This document shows, one piece after another, positions 1-6,951 of a stretch of DNA of 64,000 bases. The notes under the pieces are model-generated. The model worked only from the letters and a program-made list of their open reading frames with translations. It was not told the origin of the DNA and did not search any database. Source of the stretch: an uncultured Porphyromonadaceae bacterium (GTDB taxonomy: Bacteria > Bacteroidota > Bacteroidia > Bacteroidales > Muribaculaceae). Position numbers and translations under genes: made by a program. Where the stretch lies: assembly GCA_947178165.1 (NCBI GenBank), contig CAMWXH010000002.1:28863-92862 (forward strand). The letters run 5' to 3'. Every line of letters starts with the position of its first letter. Positions within the stretch are counted from its first letter, which is position 1.

Positions 1-1
1 A

Positions 2-1444
2 AGGGAAATAGACGTTACAAAGACCACTTATTATACTTCACAAGATGGTATAATATTCGAAAAATGGGGTGAGGGAAGGGAATTGGTTGCGTGTCCTCCC
101 GGTCTGAAAGCCGACAGTTACTCCGTTCCCAACGATTGCCATACTATTTCAGCCGGAGCCTTCTGCTTTTCTTCCATATCCCATATCAAGCTGAACAATT
201 CATTAAAGGATTTGAAGGCGTATGCCTTTGCAGGTTCAGATATAGAGGAGTTGGAGGTAAATGCAGATCTGCTGAATAGTTTTAGGTATATCTACGGTCT
301 TTGTGTGAATGCCAAAAAACTTCAGAAGATTCATGTGGTCGGTGAGAATACGGCATGTTTTGACCGTTTCTCCTTTGCAATGTGTACTGGTCTAAAAGAG
401 GTTATCGTGGATAATTCCGTTGAACTTAAGACAGGAGCATTGTATGGGTGCTCGGCTCTTAAGGAATTCCCTTTTCACTTGATATATTCTATGGAAGGAG
501 CTCAGGAATTGATTACATATTCCGGTGAAGGAAGACAATTTCAAGGAAGCGGGCTTGAATCTGTGGAATTTCCGTCTCATCTCTACATGGTGCCTGAATT
601 TTGTTTCAGCGACTGTCCTGACTTAAAGGACGTGAGCTTTAATCAAAATGGAGGATCTACTGAAGTGATAGATTATGGTGGCTTTAAAAACTGCGCTTCT
701 TTGGAATTCATTACTCTTGACGGTATAAAGGAAGTGAGAGGCGGTGCATTCGCAGGAACCCCTATAAAGAAAATAATAGTGCCCTCATGGGATGAGAATG
801 AGGAAAATTTAAAAGTTGGTCTCAGCTTTGATTTCCTTCCGGAAACTAAATGGTATATTGATTCTCCTTGTATAAAATATGTAAGTGCCGATGGCTCAAA
901 TAATATGACAAGCGCCACCTTCATTGTCTCAACCTTTCAAAAGATAAGGACGGTGCCTAACCATTGGAAGCAACTCTACTGTCCTGCAGGTATGAAAGGT
1001 TATTATGAGAATCTATACGAGTCAAGCACATGGGGAGGACCGGTCACCGAACTTTTTACAATGAATAAAGTAGACGATTCTAAATCCATTGGAATTCATC
1101 CTAATCCGGAAGTGCATGATATACATTTTGAAATAACCTCTGTATTTTTTTATGGTAAGCAAGGGGTATCAGATGGTAACGGAATCTGGACCTATCCCCA
1201 AATGGATAGTCTGGCAGGTGTAAAGATAAAGGTTGATTATTTAGTTGATGATGTTCCAATGTCAACGACTTATCCTGCTGATTACACTACAGGTATTATC
1301 GAGTCATCCATAGCGGCAAGGGCTGTAACCGGAATATATGATATTAGTGGAAAGTATTCCGGTCAGACTCTTAACAATCTTATACCCGGCATTTATATCG
1401 TGAGGTTCTCTGACGGTTCATCCCAAAAGATTGTCAAGAAATAA
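2..1444 (+). CDS. BspA-like leucine-rich-repeat surface protein, 5' end outside the window
   Basis: The reading frame is open from base 2, so the gene begins upstream and only about 480 C-terminal codons are seen. The visible protein carries BspA/TpLRR-type repeats of the form 'sL..i.l...v..ig..aF.gc..L..v', including IEELEVNADLL, GLKEVIVDN and SLEFITLDG, preceded by a strand reading DGIIFEKW...LVACPPG that is typical of these repeats. The last ~40 residues (GIYDISGKYSG...GIYIVRFSDG...KIVKK) match the Por-secretion (type IX-like) C-terminal sorting tail found on Bacteroidetes surface proteins. The likely role is a surface adhesin or ligand-binding protein. It may be host chromosome or cargo, and the sequence does not decide which. 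Confidence 0.85.
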   Translation, partial: REIDVTKTTYYTSQDGIIFEKWGEGRELVACPPGLKADSYSVPNDCHTISAGAFCFSSISHIKLNNSLKDLKAYAFAGSDIEELEVNADLLNSFRYIYGLCVNAKKLQKIHVVGENTACFDRFSFAMCTGLKEVIVDNSVELKTGALYGCSALKEFPFHLIYSMEGAQELITYSGEGRQFQGSGLESVEFPSHLYMVPEFCFSDCPDLKDVSFNQNGGSTEVIDYGGFKNCASLEFITLDGIKEVRGGAFAGTPIKKIIVPSWDENEENLKVGLSFDFLPETKWYIDSPCIKYVSADGSNNMTSATFIVSTFQKIRTVPNHWKQLYCPAGMKGYYENLYESSTWGGPVTELFTMNKVDDSKSIGIHPNPEVHDIHFEITSVFFYGKQGVSDGNGIWTYPQMDSLAGVKIKVDYLVDDVPMSTTYPADYTTGIIESSIAARAVTGIYDISGKYSGQTLNNLIPGIYIVRFSDGSSQKIVKK

Positions 1445-1472
1445 TTATCTACAATAATAGATGAGATATCAA

Positions 1473-1514
1473 AGGCGGGGTTTCTCGGTGAGTATTCACG
1501 GAGTAATCCCGCCT
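1473..1514. other. Inverted repeat after the BspA-like gene
   Basis: A 7-bp perfect stem AGGCGGG/CCCGCCT encloses about 28 bases, 29 bp after the stop codon. No T-tract follows on the plus strand, so it is at best a weak terminator. The rest of 1445-1725 holds no gene I can support, only a 10-bp palindrome GTGGCGCCAC at 1541-1550 followed by ATTTTT. Confidence 0.4.
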
Positions 1515-1697
1515 ATATAGATTGCCAAATTCAGTGAATGGTGGCGCCACATTTTTATGGTTCGTCACCATTACTGCCGACAATTCGGGAGCCAGTCTCA
1601 GTATCAAATAAGAGGATGCACCTGCAGAATAGTAAATTATCTTCTTAATTCCCACACACTTTTTGATTTTTCCGACGTTTATATGAATAAATTGTCT

Positions 1698-1705
1698 TAC
1701 CTTTG
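1698..1705 (+). promoter_or_regulatory. Promoter -7 box (TACCTTTG) for the first antitoxin-like gene
   Basis: TACCTTTG fits the Bacteroidetes TAnnTTTG box and lies 20 bp before the ATG at 1726. The -33 element is weak (TTTA near 1678). The paralogous gene at 3008 has the same arrangement. Confidence 0.6.
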
Positions 1706-1725
1706 TATTCTAAATAGCAGATATT

Positions 1726-1941
1726 ATGTCAGAACAGGAAATGAATTCATATCGCTTCAACTCCGGGCAAGAACCTACCGACGAGATGCTTGCTCAGATA
1801 ATGAGGGAGGTGGCAGAAGAAGCACGGGAGAAGAATGCCAAGGCTACCGCTGAGTATTTTGCAAATATGCGTCGGCAGGCAGAGGAAGTCAAAGCGCAGT
1901 GGAGTAAAAGAATAAACGAGGTCATAAGGGCAACATTATGA
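1726..1941 (+). CDS. Small antitoxin-like protein, paralogue of the gene at 3008
   Basis: A 71-aa, charged, probably all-helical protein. It begins MSEQEMNSYRF and is plainly paralogous to the 69-aa product at 3008-3217, with the shared pattern SYRF-SGQEP-DEML-QIM-EVA and a conserved C-terminal EAE(E/A)VKA-W--RIN. The 3008 copy sits directly before a zeta-type toxin, which suggests an antitoxin role by association. This copy instead overlaps a glyoxalase-fold gene by 4 bp (ATGA), so it is an orphan or has a different partner. No DNA-binding motif is evident. The name is inferred from context only. Confidence 0.6.
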   Translation: MSEQEMNSYRFNSGQEPTDEMLAQIMREVAEEAREKNAKATAEYFANMRRQAEEVKAQWSKRINEVIRATL

Positions 1942-2306
1942 GAATAAACCACATTGCACTTTATGTCCACGATCTTGAAGGCGCAAAGAGATTCTTTGAA
2001 ATCTTTTTCAACGCTACTTCAAATGAAATGTATCATAATCCCAAGACAGGATTAAAGACCTACTTTTTGTCTTTTCCTGACGGAGGAAGAGTTGAAATTA
2101 TGAACTGCCCAGGTATTCTATCCTCTTCCTTTAATCCCTTTCGTCAAGGGTATATCCATCTTGCAATGAGTGTAGGATCCAAAGAATTGGTAGATAATAT
2201 AACATTAGAGTTGGCAAATAGCGGATATGAAATCCTTAGCGGTCCACGTACTACTGGAGATGGATATTACGAGAGTTGCATACGCGCCTTTGAAGATAAT
2301 ATATGA
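1938..2306 (+). CDS. Glyoxalase/VOC-fold protein, apparently missing its last metal ligand
   Basis: A 122-aa vicinal-oxygen-chelate protein of the SMU1112c/YaeR-like group. It starts with the classic INHIALYVHDLEGAKRFFE first strand and contains the first-half ligands His5 and Glu54 (VEIMN) and the second-half opening GYIHLAMSV. Family members normally end GYYES-(F/P)EGN-IEI-, where the final Glu binds metal. Here the protein stops at GYYESCIRAFEDNI, just before that Glu. This points to a recent C-terminal truncation or a frameshift of a few bases. It is translationally coupled to the upstream antitoxin-like gene (4-bp overlap). Substrate unknown. Confidence 0.7.
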   Translation: MRINHIALYVHDLEGAKRFFEIFFNATSNEMYHNPKTGLKTYFLSFPDGGRVEIMNCPGILSSSFNPFRQGYIHLAMSVGSKELVDNITLELANSGYEILSGPRTTGDGYYESCIRAFEDNI

Positions 2307-2404
2307 ATAATTCTCTTAAAATCGCATTTGAAAACTTGTCAAGCTTTCAAATAACAATCATTTCTTCTTCGGAAATCAAATCTTCCCATTATCCGATTCT
2401 CACT

Positions 2405-2599
2405 CTAAGCCACAATATCCTCAATCGGACGGTTCACGGCTACATACTTAACCTTGAATAGTTCATCTTCTTCGGCTCTCTTGTCAAGATAAGCCTTGAT
2501 GACTGCGCCAAAACGCTCAGTGCCTTTCGGCAATTTCTTCTTTCCCTCCTGCGTGGTCGCTGTGGGTGTCAGTGGGGTTGTCTCCTTAATTTCTTTCAT
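2405..2599 (-). pseudogene. Truncated PcfK-like ICE protein
   Basis: The 64-aa product contains KGTERFGAVIKAYLDKRAEEDELF, which I recognise as the start of the PcfK-like proteins common on Bacteroidales mobile elements. Those are usually about 140 aa, and this one ends soon after the motif (RPIEDIVA), so more than half is missing. It faces the VOC gene convergently and is preceded on its own strand by the 191-bp leader repeat at 2648-2838. Probably a remnant, although the short product could still be made. Confidence 0.6.
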
Positions 2600-2647
2600 A
2601 GTTCCTTGTCCTTAAATTATAGTTCTGATACGCTCGCTTAAACGTTC

Positions 2648-2838
2648 GATTCATTTCCCTTTTGTTATGATCTTTTGAGCATTTCGGTAGGGCTGGCCGT
2701 TTTTCGCGCAAGTCAAGAACTGCGGCCACAAGGGAGGAAAAGACAAGTGTGGAGTCGGAGACGGAAAGCAAAGCGGCACTTGGCGTTCCTCCCGGACGCA
2801 GTAACTTTGAACGGAAAAACGCTGCCTGACGAGACTCA
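2648..2838. repeat. Leader repeat, copy A (~191 bp)
   Basis: This block matches 4988-5180 at about nine of ten positions by eye, including a long run from the GGGCTGGCCGTTTTTCG region through GACAAGTG. Both copies lie directly upstream of a minus-strand ICE-type gene, here the pcfK remnant. On the plus strand both copies carry a Bacteroidetes-type promoter: TTG at 2780-2782, 19 bp, TAACTTTG at 2802-2809. The repeat therefore looks like a conserved control region. In copy A the plus-strand promoter points toward the antitoxin-zeta pair. Confidence 0.8.
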
Positions 2839-2975
2839 ATAATCATAAAAGGAAAGAAACAGTTTCTCTATGTAGTCATTACAAATGGGTTTGCATAGTT
2901 TCTCAATAACCTCATTATATGTGTTTATCTTCTGAATACCTGTTACCTAATGATTAAACTATGGCAAAAAATTTG

Positions 2976-2983
2976 TAACTTTG
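2976..2983 (+). promoter_or_regulatory. Promoter -7 box (TAACTTTG) for the antitoxin-zeta pair
   Basis: TAACTTTG lies 24 bp before the ATG at 3008. The -33 region is AT-rich without a clear TTTG. The placement equals that of the paralogous gene at 1726. Confidence 0.6.
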
Positions 2984-3007
2984 CGAAATAATATAAAGAT
3001 TTCTATT

Positions 3008-3217
3008 ATGTCAGAACAGGAAATGAACTCTTATCGTTTCACTTCCGGTCAAGAACCGAGTGATGAGATGCTGTCTCAGATTATGAAAGAGGTGGCTCAT
3101 GACGCAAAGAAACGTCAGGAGCAAGCGACTGATGCCTATTTTTCAGAAATGCGACGTGAGGCCGAAGCTGTTAAGGCAAAATGGGCTGACAGAATAAACA
3201 AAGCAATCAATGGTTAA
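3008..3217 (+). CDS. Putative antitoxin of a zeta-type toxin
   Basis: A 69-aa protein starting MSEQEMNSYRF. The ATG at 3008 is preferred to an upstream TTG at 2981 because it aligns with the paralogue's start and lies properly downstream of TAACTTTG. Charged and predicted helical, with no recognisable DNA-binding motif. It overlaps the zeta-type kinase gene by 8 bp, the usual layout for an antitoxin-toxin pair. Its sequence does not resemble the classical epsilon antitoxin, so the antitoxin role rests on position and on its conserved link with the toxin. Confidence 0.65.
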   Translation: MSEQEMNSYRFTSGQEPSDEMLSQIMKEVAHDAKKRQEQATDAYFSEMRREAEAVKAKWADRINKAING

Positions 3218-3827
3218 GGCTGGAAGAAAACCTGAGCTTATAGTAATAGCCGGACCTAATGGATCCGGCAAAACTTCCGTTACCCAAAAGTTTCTTCATC
3301 ATGAATGGGCGGATGGCACCGTGTATATCAATCCCGATCAAGTGGCAAACGAAAAATTTGGTGATTGGAACTCTCAGGATGCAGTATTGAAGGCCGCCAA
3401 TTATTGTGAAGAATGGCGGGAAAGATGTCTTCGGGAGAAAGTGAGCTTTGTTTTTGAAACAGTATTCTCTGCAGAAGATAAGATTGACTTCCTCATTCGT
3501 GCAAAAGAAGCCGGCTTCTTTATCCGGGTATTCTTTATATCGACAAATCATCCTTCAATAAACGCATCAAGAATAGCGAAGCGAGTTATGGAAGGCGGTC
3601 ATGATGTCCCTATCCGCAAGATTATCTCAAGATACACAAAATCCATCATTAACTGCGAGTCTATAGCGCCATTAGTGGATAGACTGTATGTCTATGATAA
3701 CTCAGTTAATGATCAGGATGCCCGGATTCAGTTCAGATTAAGCAATGGCAGACTTGAAAAGATGTACGTTACCGAGCTGCCTACATGGGCAAAGAATATC
3801 ATTCCGATTACTCTGAACCAGGATTAA
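3210..3827 (+). CDS. Zeta-toxin family P-loop kinase
   Basis: A 205-aa P-loop protein. Walker A GPNGSGKTS lies at residues 15-23 after the strand LIVIAG. The family-typical YINPD follows at 39-43, then FVFETVFS, where zeta enzymes place substrate-binding residues. Later SRIAKRV-EGGHDVP and ISRYTKSI match the lid region with basic residues. Zeta toxins phosphorylate UDP-N-acetylglucosamine and block wall synthesis; related enzymes in this superfamily phosphorylate other small molecules. It is co-transcribed with, and overlaps, the small gene at 3008. Length is close to that of short bacterial zeta homologues. Confidence 0.85.
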   Translation: MVKAGRKPELIVIAGPNGSGKTSVTQKFLHHEWADGTVYINPDQVANEKFGDWNSQDAVLKAANYCEEWRERCLREKVSFVFETVFSAEDKIDFLIRAKEAGFFIRVFFISTNHPSINASRIAKRVMEGGHDVPIRKIISRYTKSIINCESIAPLVDRLYVYDNSVNDQDARIQFRLSNGRLEKMYVTELPTWAKNIIPITLNQD

Positions 3828-3845
3828 TCAAGGGCATACTCTGTA

Positions 3846-4082
3846 TCAGTTCGCACAATCTCCGTTACTATTTCTTGGAGCCGTCAGTAAAGTTGTCTGC
3901 TGAATAATGGCTTTCTTGGTAACGACAGTTCCACCTCCGGATAAGCCGGCGCGACGCAAATATCCATAACCGCACCCAACATCTTCAGGGGATAGATGAT
4001 GGAAGATAGCAGCAATAGATCCAAATGCGTATGACTTACGCTTCCCGATAAGATGCACGATGATAACTTTGGTGGATTTCAT
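3846..4082 (-). CDS. Small conserved ICE-type protein of unknown function
   Basis: A 78-aa basic protein beginning MKSTKVIIVHLIGKRKSYAFGS. I recognise the '(R/K)KSY-FGSI-AI---L' style as a recurrent small protein of Bacteroidales mobile elements, but it has no known function. It has its own promoter with an overlapping perfect palindrome (4101-4137), so it may be autoregulated or controlled by an element-encoded repressor. It is convergent with the zeta-toxin gene, 18 bp away. Confidence 0.6.
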   Translation of the reverse strand: MKSTKVIIVHLIGKRKSYAFGSIAAIFHHLSPEDVGCGYGYLRRAGLSGGGTVVTKKAIIQQTTLLTAPRNSNGDCAN

Positions 4083-4100
4083 ATAAGAAGATATTAATTA

Positions 4101-4137
4101 GGTTGCAAATATACGTTATTTGCAACCTTTTTCAAAA
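4101..4137 (-). promoter_or_regulatory. Promoter with overlapping 11-bp palindromic operator
   Basis: On the minus strand TTTTG (4133-4137), 19 bp, then TATATTTG (4106-4113) gives a near-consensus Bacteroidetes promoter for the gene starting at 4082. A perfect inverted repeat, GGTTGCAAATA at 4101-4111 and its complement at 4117-4127, covers the -7 box and most of the spacer. It is a likely repressor-binding site. Confidence 0.65.
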
Positions 4138-4203
4138 TATCCACAATCTAATCTATGATTTTAAGTCTTACTGATAGCGGTTTCGCGAAGCCTGCGGAGA
4201 GAA

Positions 4204-4229
4204 ACCGCCCCGGCATATACCGAGGCGGT
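4204..4229 (-). terminator. Probable terminator after the DUF6926-like gene
   Basis: Stem ACCGCC/GGCGGT with an inner CGG/CCG pairing, followed on the minus strand by TTTCTCTC. It lies 18 bp beyond the stop of the 4247-4483 gene. A second stem, GCGGTTTC/GAAACCGC (4177-4184 with 4201-4208), could compete with it. Confidence 0.5.
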
Positions 4230-4246
4230 CAATATAAAGGGTCTCT

Positions 4247-4483
4247 TTACATTACCATAACATGACAATCCATAACATCGGATGCCTTTCCAAAAGCGGG
4301 GAAATACGAGAAATAGGGATAGGTCTCACCGCTCTCTTCACTTACAGGCGATACAATCTGCACCTTATTGTCGTTCCACCACTCATCTACGATTGTCTTA
4401 TCTTCGTCCGTTAGACCGGTGCTATCTCCATTTACAAGATAGCACATAGCCCAGACCGGAATAGGCTCTATGAAAAATTCCAT
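4247..4483 (-). CDS. DUF6926-like small protein
   Basis: A 78-aa acidic, aromatic-rich protein. The pattern IPVWAMCYLVNGDSTGLTDED followed by VSPVSEESGETYPYFSYFPAFG matches a family of short proteins frequent on Bacteroidales conjugative elements, which I believe is DUF6926. Function is unknown. It sits 9 bp after the 157-aa gene on the same strand and shares its leader (repeat copy B). Confidence 0.65.
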   Translation of the reverse strand: MEFFIEPIPVWAMCYLVNGDSTGLTDEDKTIVDEWWNDNKVQIVSPVSEESGETYPYFSYFPAFGKASDVMDCHVMVM

Positions 4484-4492
4484 AATTTCTGA

Positions 4493-4966
4493 TTAAGAAT
4501 GATAGCCTATGACGGCACCGAAATAGAGTTTATCCCCCTTGCTGAGAGTTGCGACCACTCTCATAAGTTCGATTGATTTCTCAGCAGTAGTTTCACCACA
4601 CTCAAAGAGGCTTGCCGTATTGAACGGATTAAGAATAGACCTTTTCAAGACCCTCATGGTTCCGTATTCATCCATCACATTAGCAGGAGTGATAGACTTG
4701 GTAACCTTCATAACGGAATCAAAATAAGATTTTTTCCACATAGGGAATCCTCCGTTATAGGTCAGTGTCATATCAGGATTGAGTGAGAACATACCTTTGG
4801 GAAGGGTCTGTTCTACAAGTTTCTTGATAGCGGTCTCACGCTCTGACTCCTCAATATCGTATGTGTAATCCAATAATACACTTTCACCCTCCTTGATATT
4901 GTCAGAATCGAGGATGTCATTCTCTGACAATGGAGCCGTTCTCACTTGAAAAATGTAACTGTGCAT
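4493..4966 (-). CDS. Hypothetical ICE-type protein, 157 aa
   Basis: I do not recognise a family. The protein is soluble, mixed alpha/beta and without a signal peptide. Position suggests an operon with the DUF6926-like gene downstream. It is preceded by repeat copy B, the same leader that precedes the pcfK remnant, so the two genes probably answer to the same control. Confidence 0.55.
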   Translation of the reverse strand: MHSYIFQVRTAPLSENDILDSDNIKEGESVLLDYTYDIEESERETAIKKLVEQTLPKGMFSLNPDMTLTYNGGFPMWKKSYFDSVMKVTKSITPANVMDEYGTMRVLKRSILNPFNTASLFECGETTAEKSIELMRVVATLSKGDKLYFGAVIGYHS

Positions 4967-4987
4967 AGTTTCAAAATTTAAAGTTCT

Positions 4988-5180
4988 GATTCATTTCCCT
5001 TTTGTCATGCTCTTTTGAGCATCTTCGGCAGGGCTGGCCGTTTTTCGTGCAAGTCAAGAACTGCGGCCACAAGGGAGGAAAAGACAAGTGTGAAGTCGGA
5101 GACGGAAAGTTCAGTGTCACTTGACGTTCCTCCCGGACGCAGTAACTTTGCACAGAAAAACGCTACCCGGACGAGGCTCA
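4988..5180. repeat. Leader repeat, copy B (~193 bp)
   Basis: Near-copy of 2648-2838. It contains the same plus-strand promoter-like pair: TTG at 5121-5123, 19 bp, TAACTTTG at 5143-5150. A plus-strand transcript from here would run toward the CBASS terminator at 5220-5262. The element sits just upstream of the minus-strand gene starting at 4966. Confidence 0.8.
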
Positions 5181-5219
5181 GTGCTCACAAGTGAAAAGTG
5201 TAATACCTCAATGTATCAC

Positions 5220-5262
5220 AAAAAAACTCAAAACAACATCCTTTTAAAGATGAAGTTTTGAG
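5220..5262 (-). terminator. Terminator of the CBASS operon
   Basis: Read on the minus strand, CTCAAAAC and GTTTTGAG (5255-5262 with 5227-5234) form an 8-bp stem, with an inner CATC/GATG pairing, followed directly by seven T residues (5226-5220). It lies 30 bp past the CD-NTase stop codon. Confidence 0.75.
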
Positions 5263-5292
5263 CTTATATAGTAGGATGGTATATTTTACAGT

Positions 5293-6951
5293 TTAAGGCT
5301 GATATACTCCTTTATGGTATCCGCCGCCAAGCCACTTTCCAGTATCAAGCCATACTTCATAGAAATAGCACCATTCAGCCGCCCATGGTACTATGGTTCT
5401 TGAAATGAACTTTTGTGGTGTCCATTCGCCTTCAGCGTATAGACATAACATCTGTTTGCCATGCTTGCTATCTCTATAGATGTGATTGAAATCCGCATCT
5501 TCCATCTTCCTAACAAGATTGTTTGGCTTCACAACTTCGATAATCGGACACGTTCCATGGGTAAAGGAGACGCGTAGCGTGTATTCATCACTTTTGGGAG
5601 TGGGCCTTACCGTAATATACCATTGAGCCTTCCCCTTAACCAGAGTACCTCTTGATTCGGGATAATCATCTATTAGTTTTCTCAACTGAGTTTGAACAGG
5701 AATAGCACATATTCTTTTAGAAAAAGCAGGCATATTACCGGCAAGGTTAGTATGAGGTGGAGATGATATTCGGTTCGCAGCGGTTGTCAGAGTGCCAGTT
5801 GTGGAACTTATTCCTACTAATCCTGATTTTACAGCCTGATGTATTTTGTCTCCCTCGATTGCCCTAGCTCTAACCGTAGCTGTCTCTCCGAATATTTCCT
5901 TGAGTTTACGTTTATAAGCTTCACCGTTTAAGTTAACTAAAGCTTGAATATCTGCTTTAAGTGCTTCTATCCATTTGTAAAAGAAAATTTTTTTCTGGGA
6001 TTTTTCTTCCCACTTATCAGCGAAATTCTCTCTGTTGTTGACTGGATTACGCACAAAATACGTTCTTCCATCGTATGTGATGTAATTGGTCATGTTATTG
6101 ATTACATACACGAGTGTATCCAAGAGGTTGCCATCCGGGGCATGGTCATAAGCTTGGGCAGCCAGAGTCGTCAGAAGAATTGAGACAGGCATATCCTCAT
6201 GACCATCAAACATCATATCTCTATGACGTTTTAATAACATTACAATCTTTTGAAGAATGGTTTTGGTCTTAGGTGCCTGATATTTTGGAAATGCTTCAAC
6301 CTCGGCTCTAAGAAGTAAAGCGGAAGCACTTTTATGTTTCAGTTCATTTTTCAGAGCAATCATAAGAAACCAATCAGCATACCCAATCGGATTACTCTGA
6401 GGCCAATTGGGGCGAAAAGTATCCCAATTATATCCTTGATGCTTTTTGTCTGTAATCGCGAGTATATAATCGTTAGGATTTAAGCTCTTCATTTGAATAC
6501 TACGAATATAGTCTGCTGATATGGCACAGGGTAGTACGTCCACGTGACTACCATTAGCATACACTATTGTCACGCATCTTCGTCCGCCATTTTTATCCTT
6601 CAGCATTTTCCCATAAACAGGGTCGTTAAGAAGTGCTTTGAGAACAGCCTCTTTTACCATTTTCTGAGTCCAAGAGGACGGGATATTTCGCAATTCGACT
6701 ATAACATCAACATCGAAGTTACCATCGTTTTTGTGAGATCGAGTACTTGTCCCCAGACGCATAGAGCCTTGTGGTCTAAGCTTAGGATTAAAGGCTGCAA
6801 GAACAGTATTGTTATTAAGTGCTCTTGTTATGGCACTGTATTGTTGTTCTGCTTGTTGAAACATGGCTTCCGTTGGCGCGATGCTTTCGGAAACTGTTTC
6901 AAGAACCAGACTGAGGTAAGCCCTCATATTTGTAGGAACTGTCAAAGTCAT
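5293..6951 (-). CDS. CBASS CD-NTase fused to a C-terminal E2-like domain
   Basis: A 552-aa protein. The N-terminal ~370 residues are a cGAS/DncV-like nucleotidyltransferase: PQGS at 60-63, catalytic DVDV (Asp80, Asp82) and a third acidic residue in HVDVLP (Asp138). It should make a cyclic oligonucleotide upon infection. After a flexible Ser/Thr/Gly/Pro-rich linker (~370-410), residues ~410-552 match the lone E2-like proteins of short type II CBASS: WYITVRP, then HIY...GKQMLCLY with presumed catalytic Cys503, EGEWTPQ, IVPWAAEW, YEVWLDTGKWLGGG. Normally the E2-like protein is a separate gene. No E1 or JAB peptidase gene is nearby. The gene overlaps cap5 by 4 bp and is followed by a terminator. 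The nucleotide product cannot be read from sequence. Confidence 0.88.
   Translation of the reverse strand: MTLTVPTNMRAYLSLVLETVSESIAPTEAMFQQAEQQYSAITRALNNNTVLAAFNPKLRPQGSMRLGTSTRSHKNDGNFDVDVIVELRNIPSSWTQKMVKEAVLKALLNDPVYGKMLKDKNGGRRCVTIVYANGSHVDVLPCAISADYIRSIQMKSLNPNDYILAITDKKHQGYNWDTFRPNWPQSNPIGYADWFLMIALKNELKHKSASALLLRAEVEAFPKYQAPKTKTILQKIVMLLKRHRDMMFDGHEDMPVSILLTTLAAQAYDHAPDGNLLDTLVYVINNMTNYITYDGRTYFVRNPVNNRENFADKWEEKSQKKIFFYKWIEALKADIQALVNLNGEAYKRKLKEIFGETATVRARAIEGDKIHQAVKSGLVGISSTTGTLTTAANRISSPPHTNLAGNMPAFSKRICAIPVQTQLRKLIDDYPESRGTLVKGKAQWYITVRPTPKSDEYTLRVSFTHGTCPIIEVVKPNNLVRKMEDADFNHIYRDSKHGKQMLCLYAEGEWTPQKFISRTIVPWAAEWCYFYEVWLDTGKWLGGGYHKGVYQP

Noticed and set aside
1541-1550. GTGGCGCCAC palindrome as an att or recombination site
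   Set aside because: Only 10 bp with no second copy noticed and no integrase nearby. Kept as a note only.
2642-2846. Minus-strand frames of 62-86 codons in the leader repeat
   Set aside because: The frames are not preserved as a common protein start in copies A and B, and the conservation pattern includes indels; it is a non-coding repeat.
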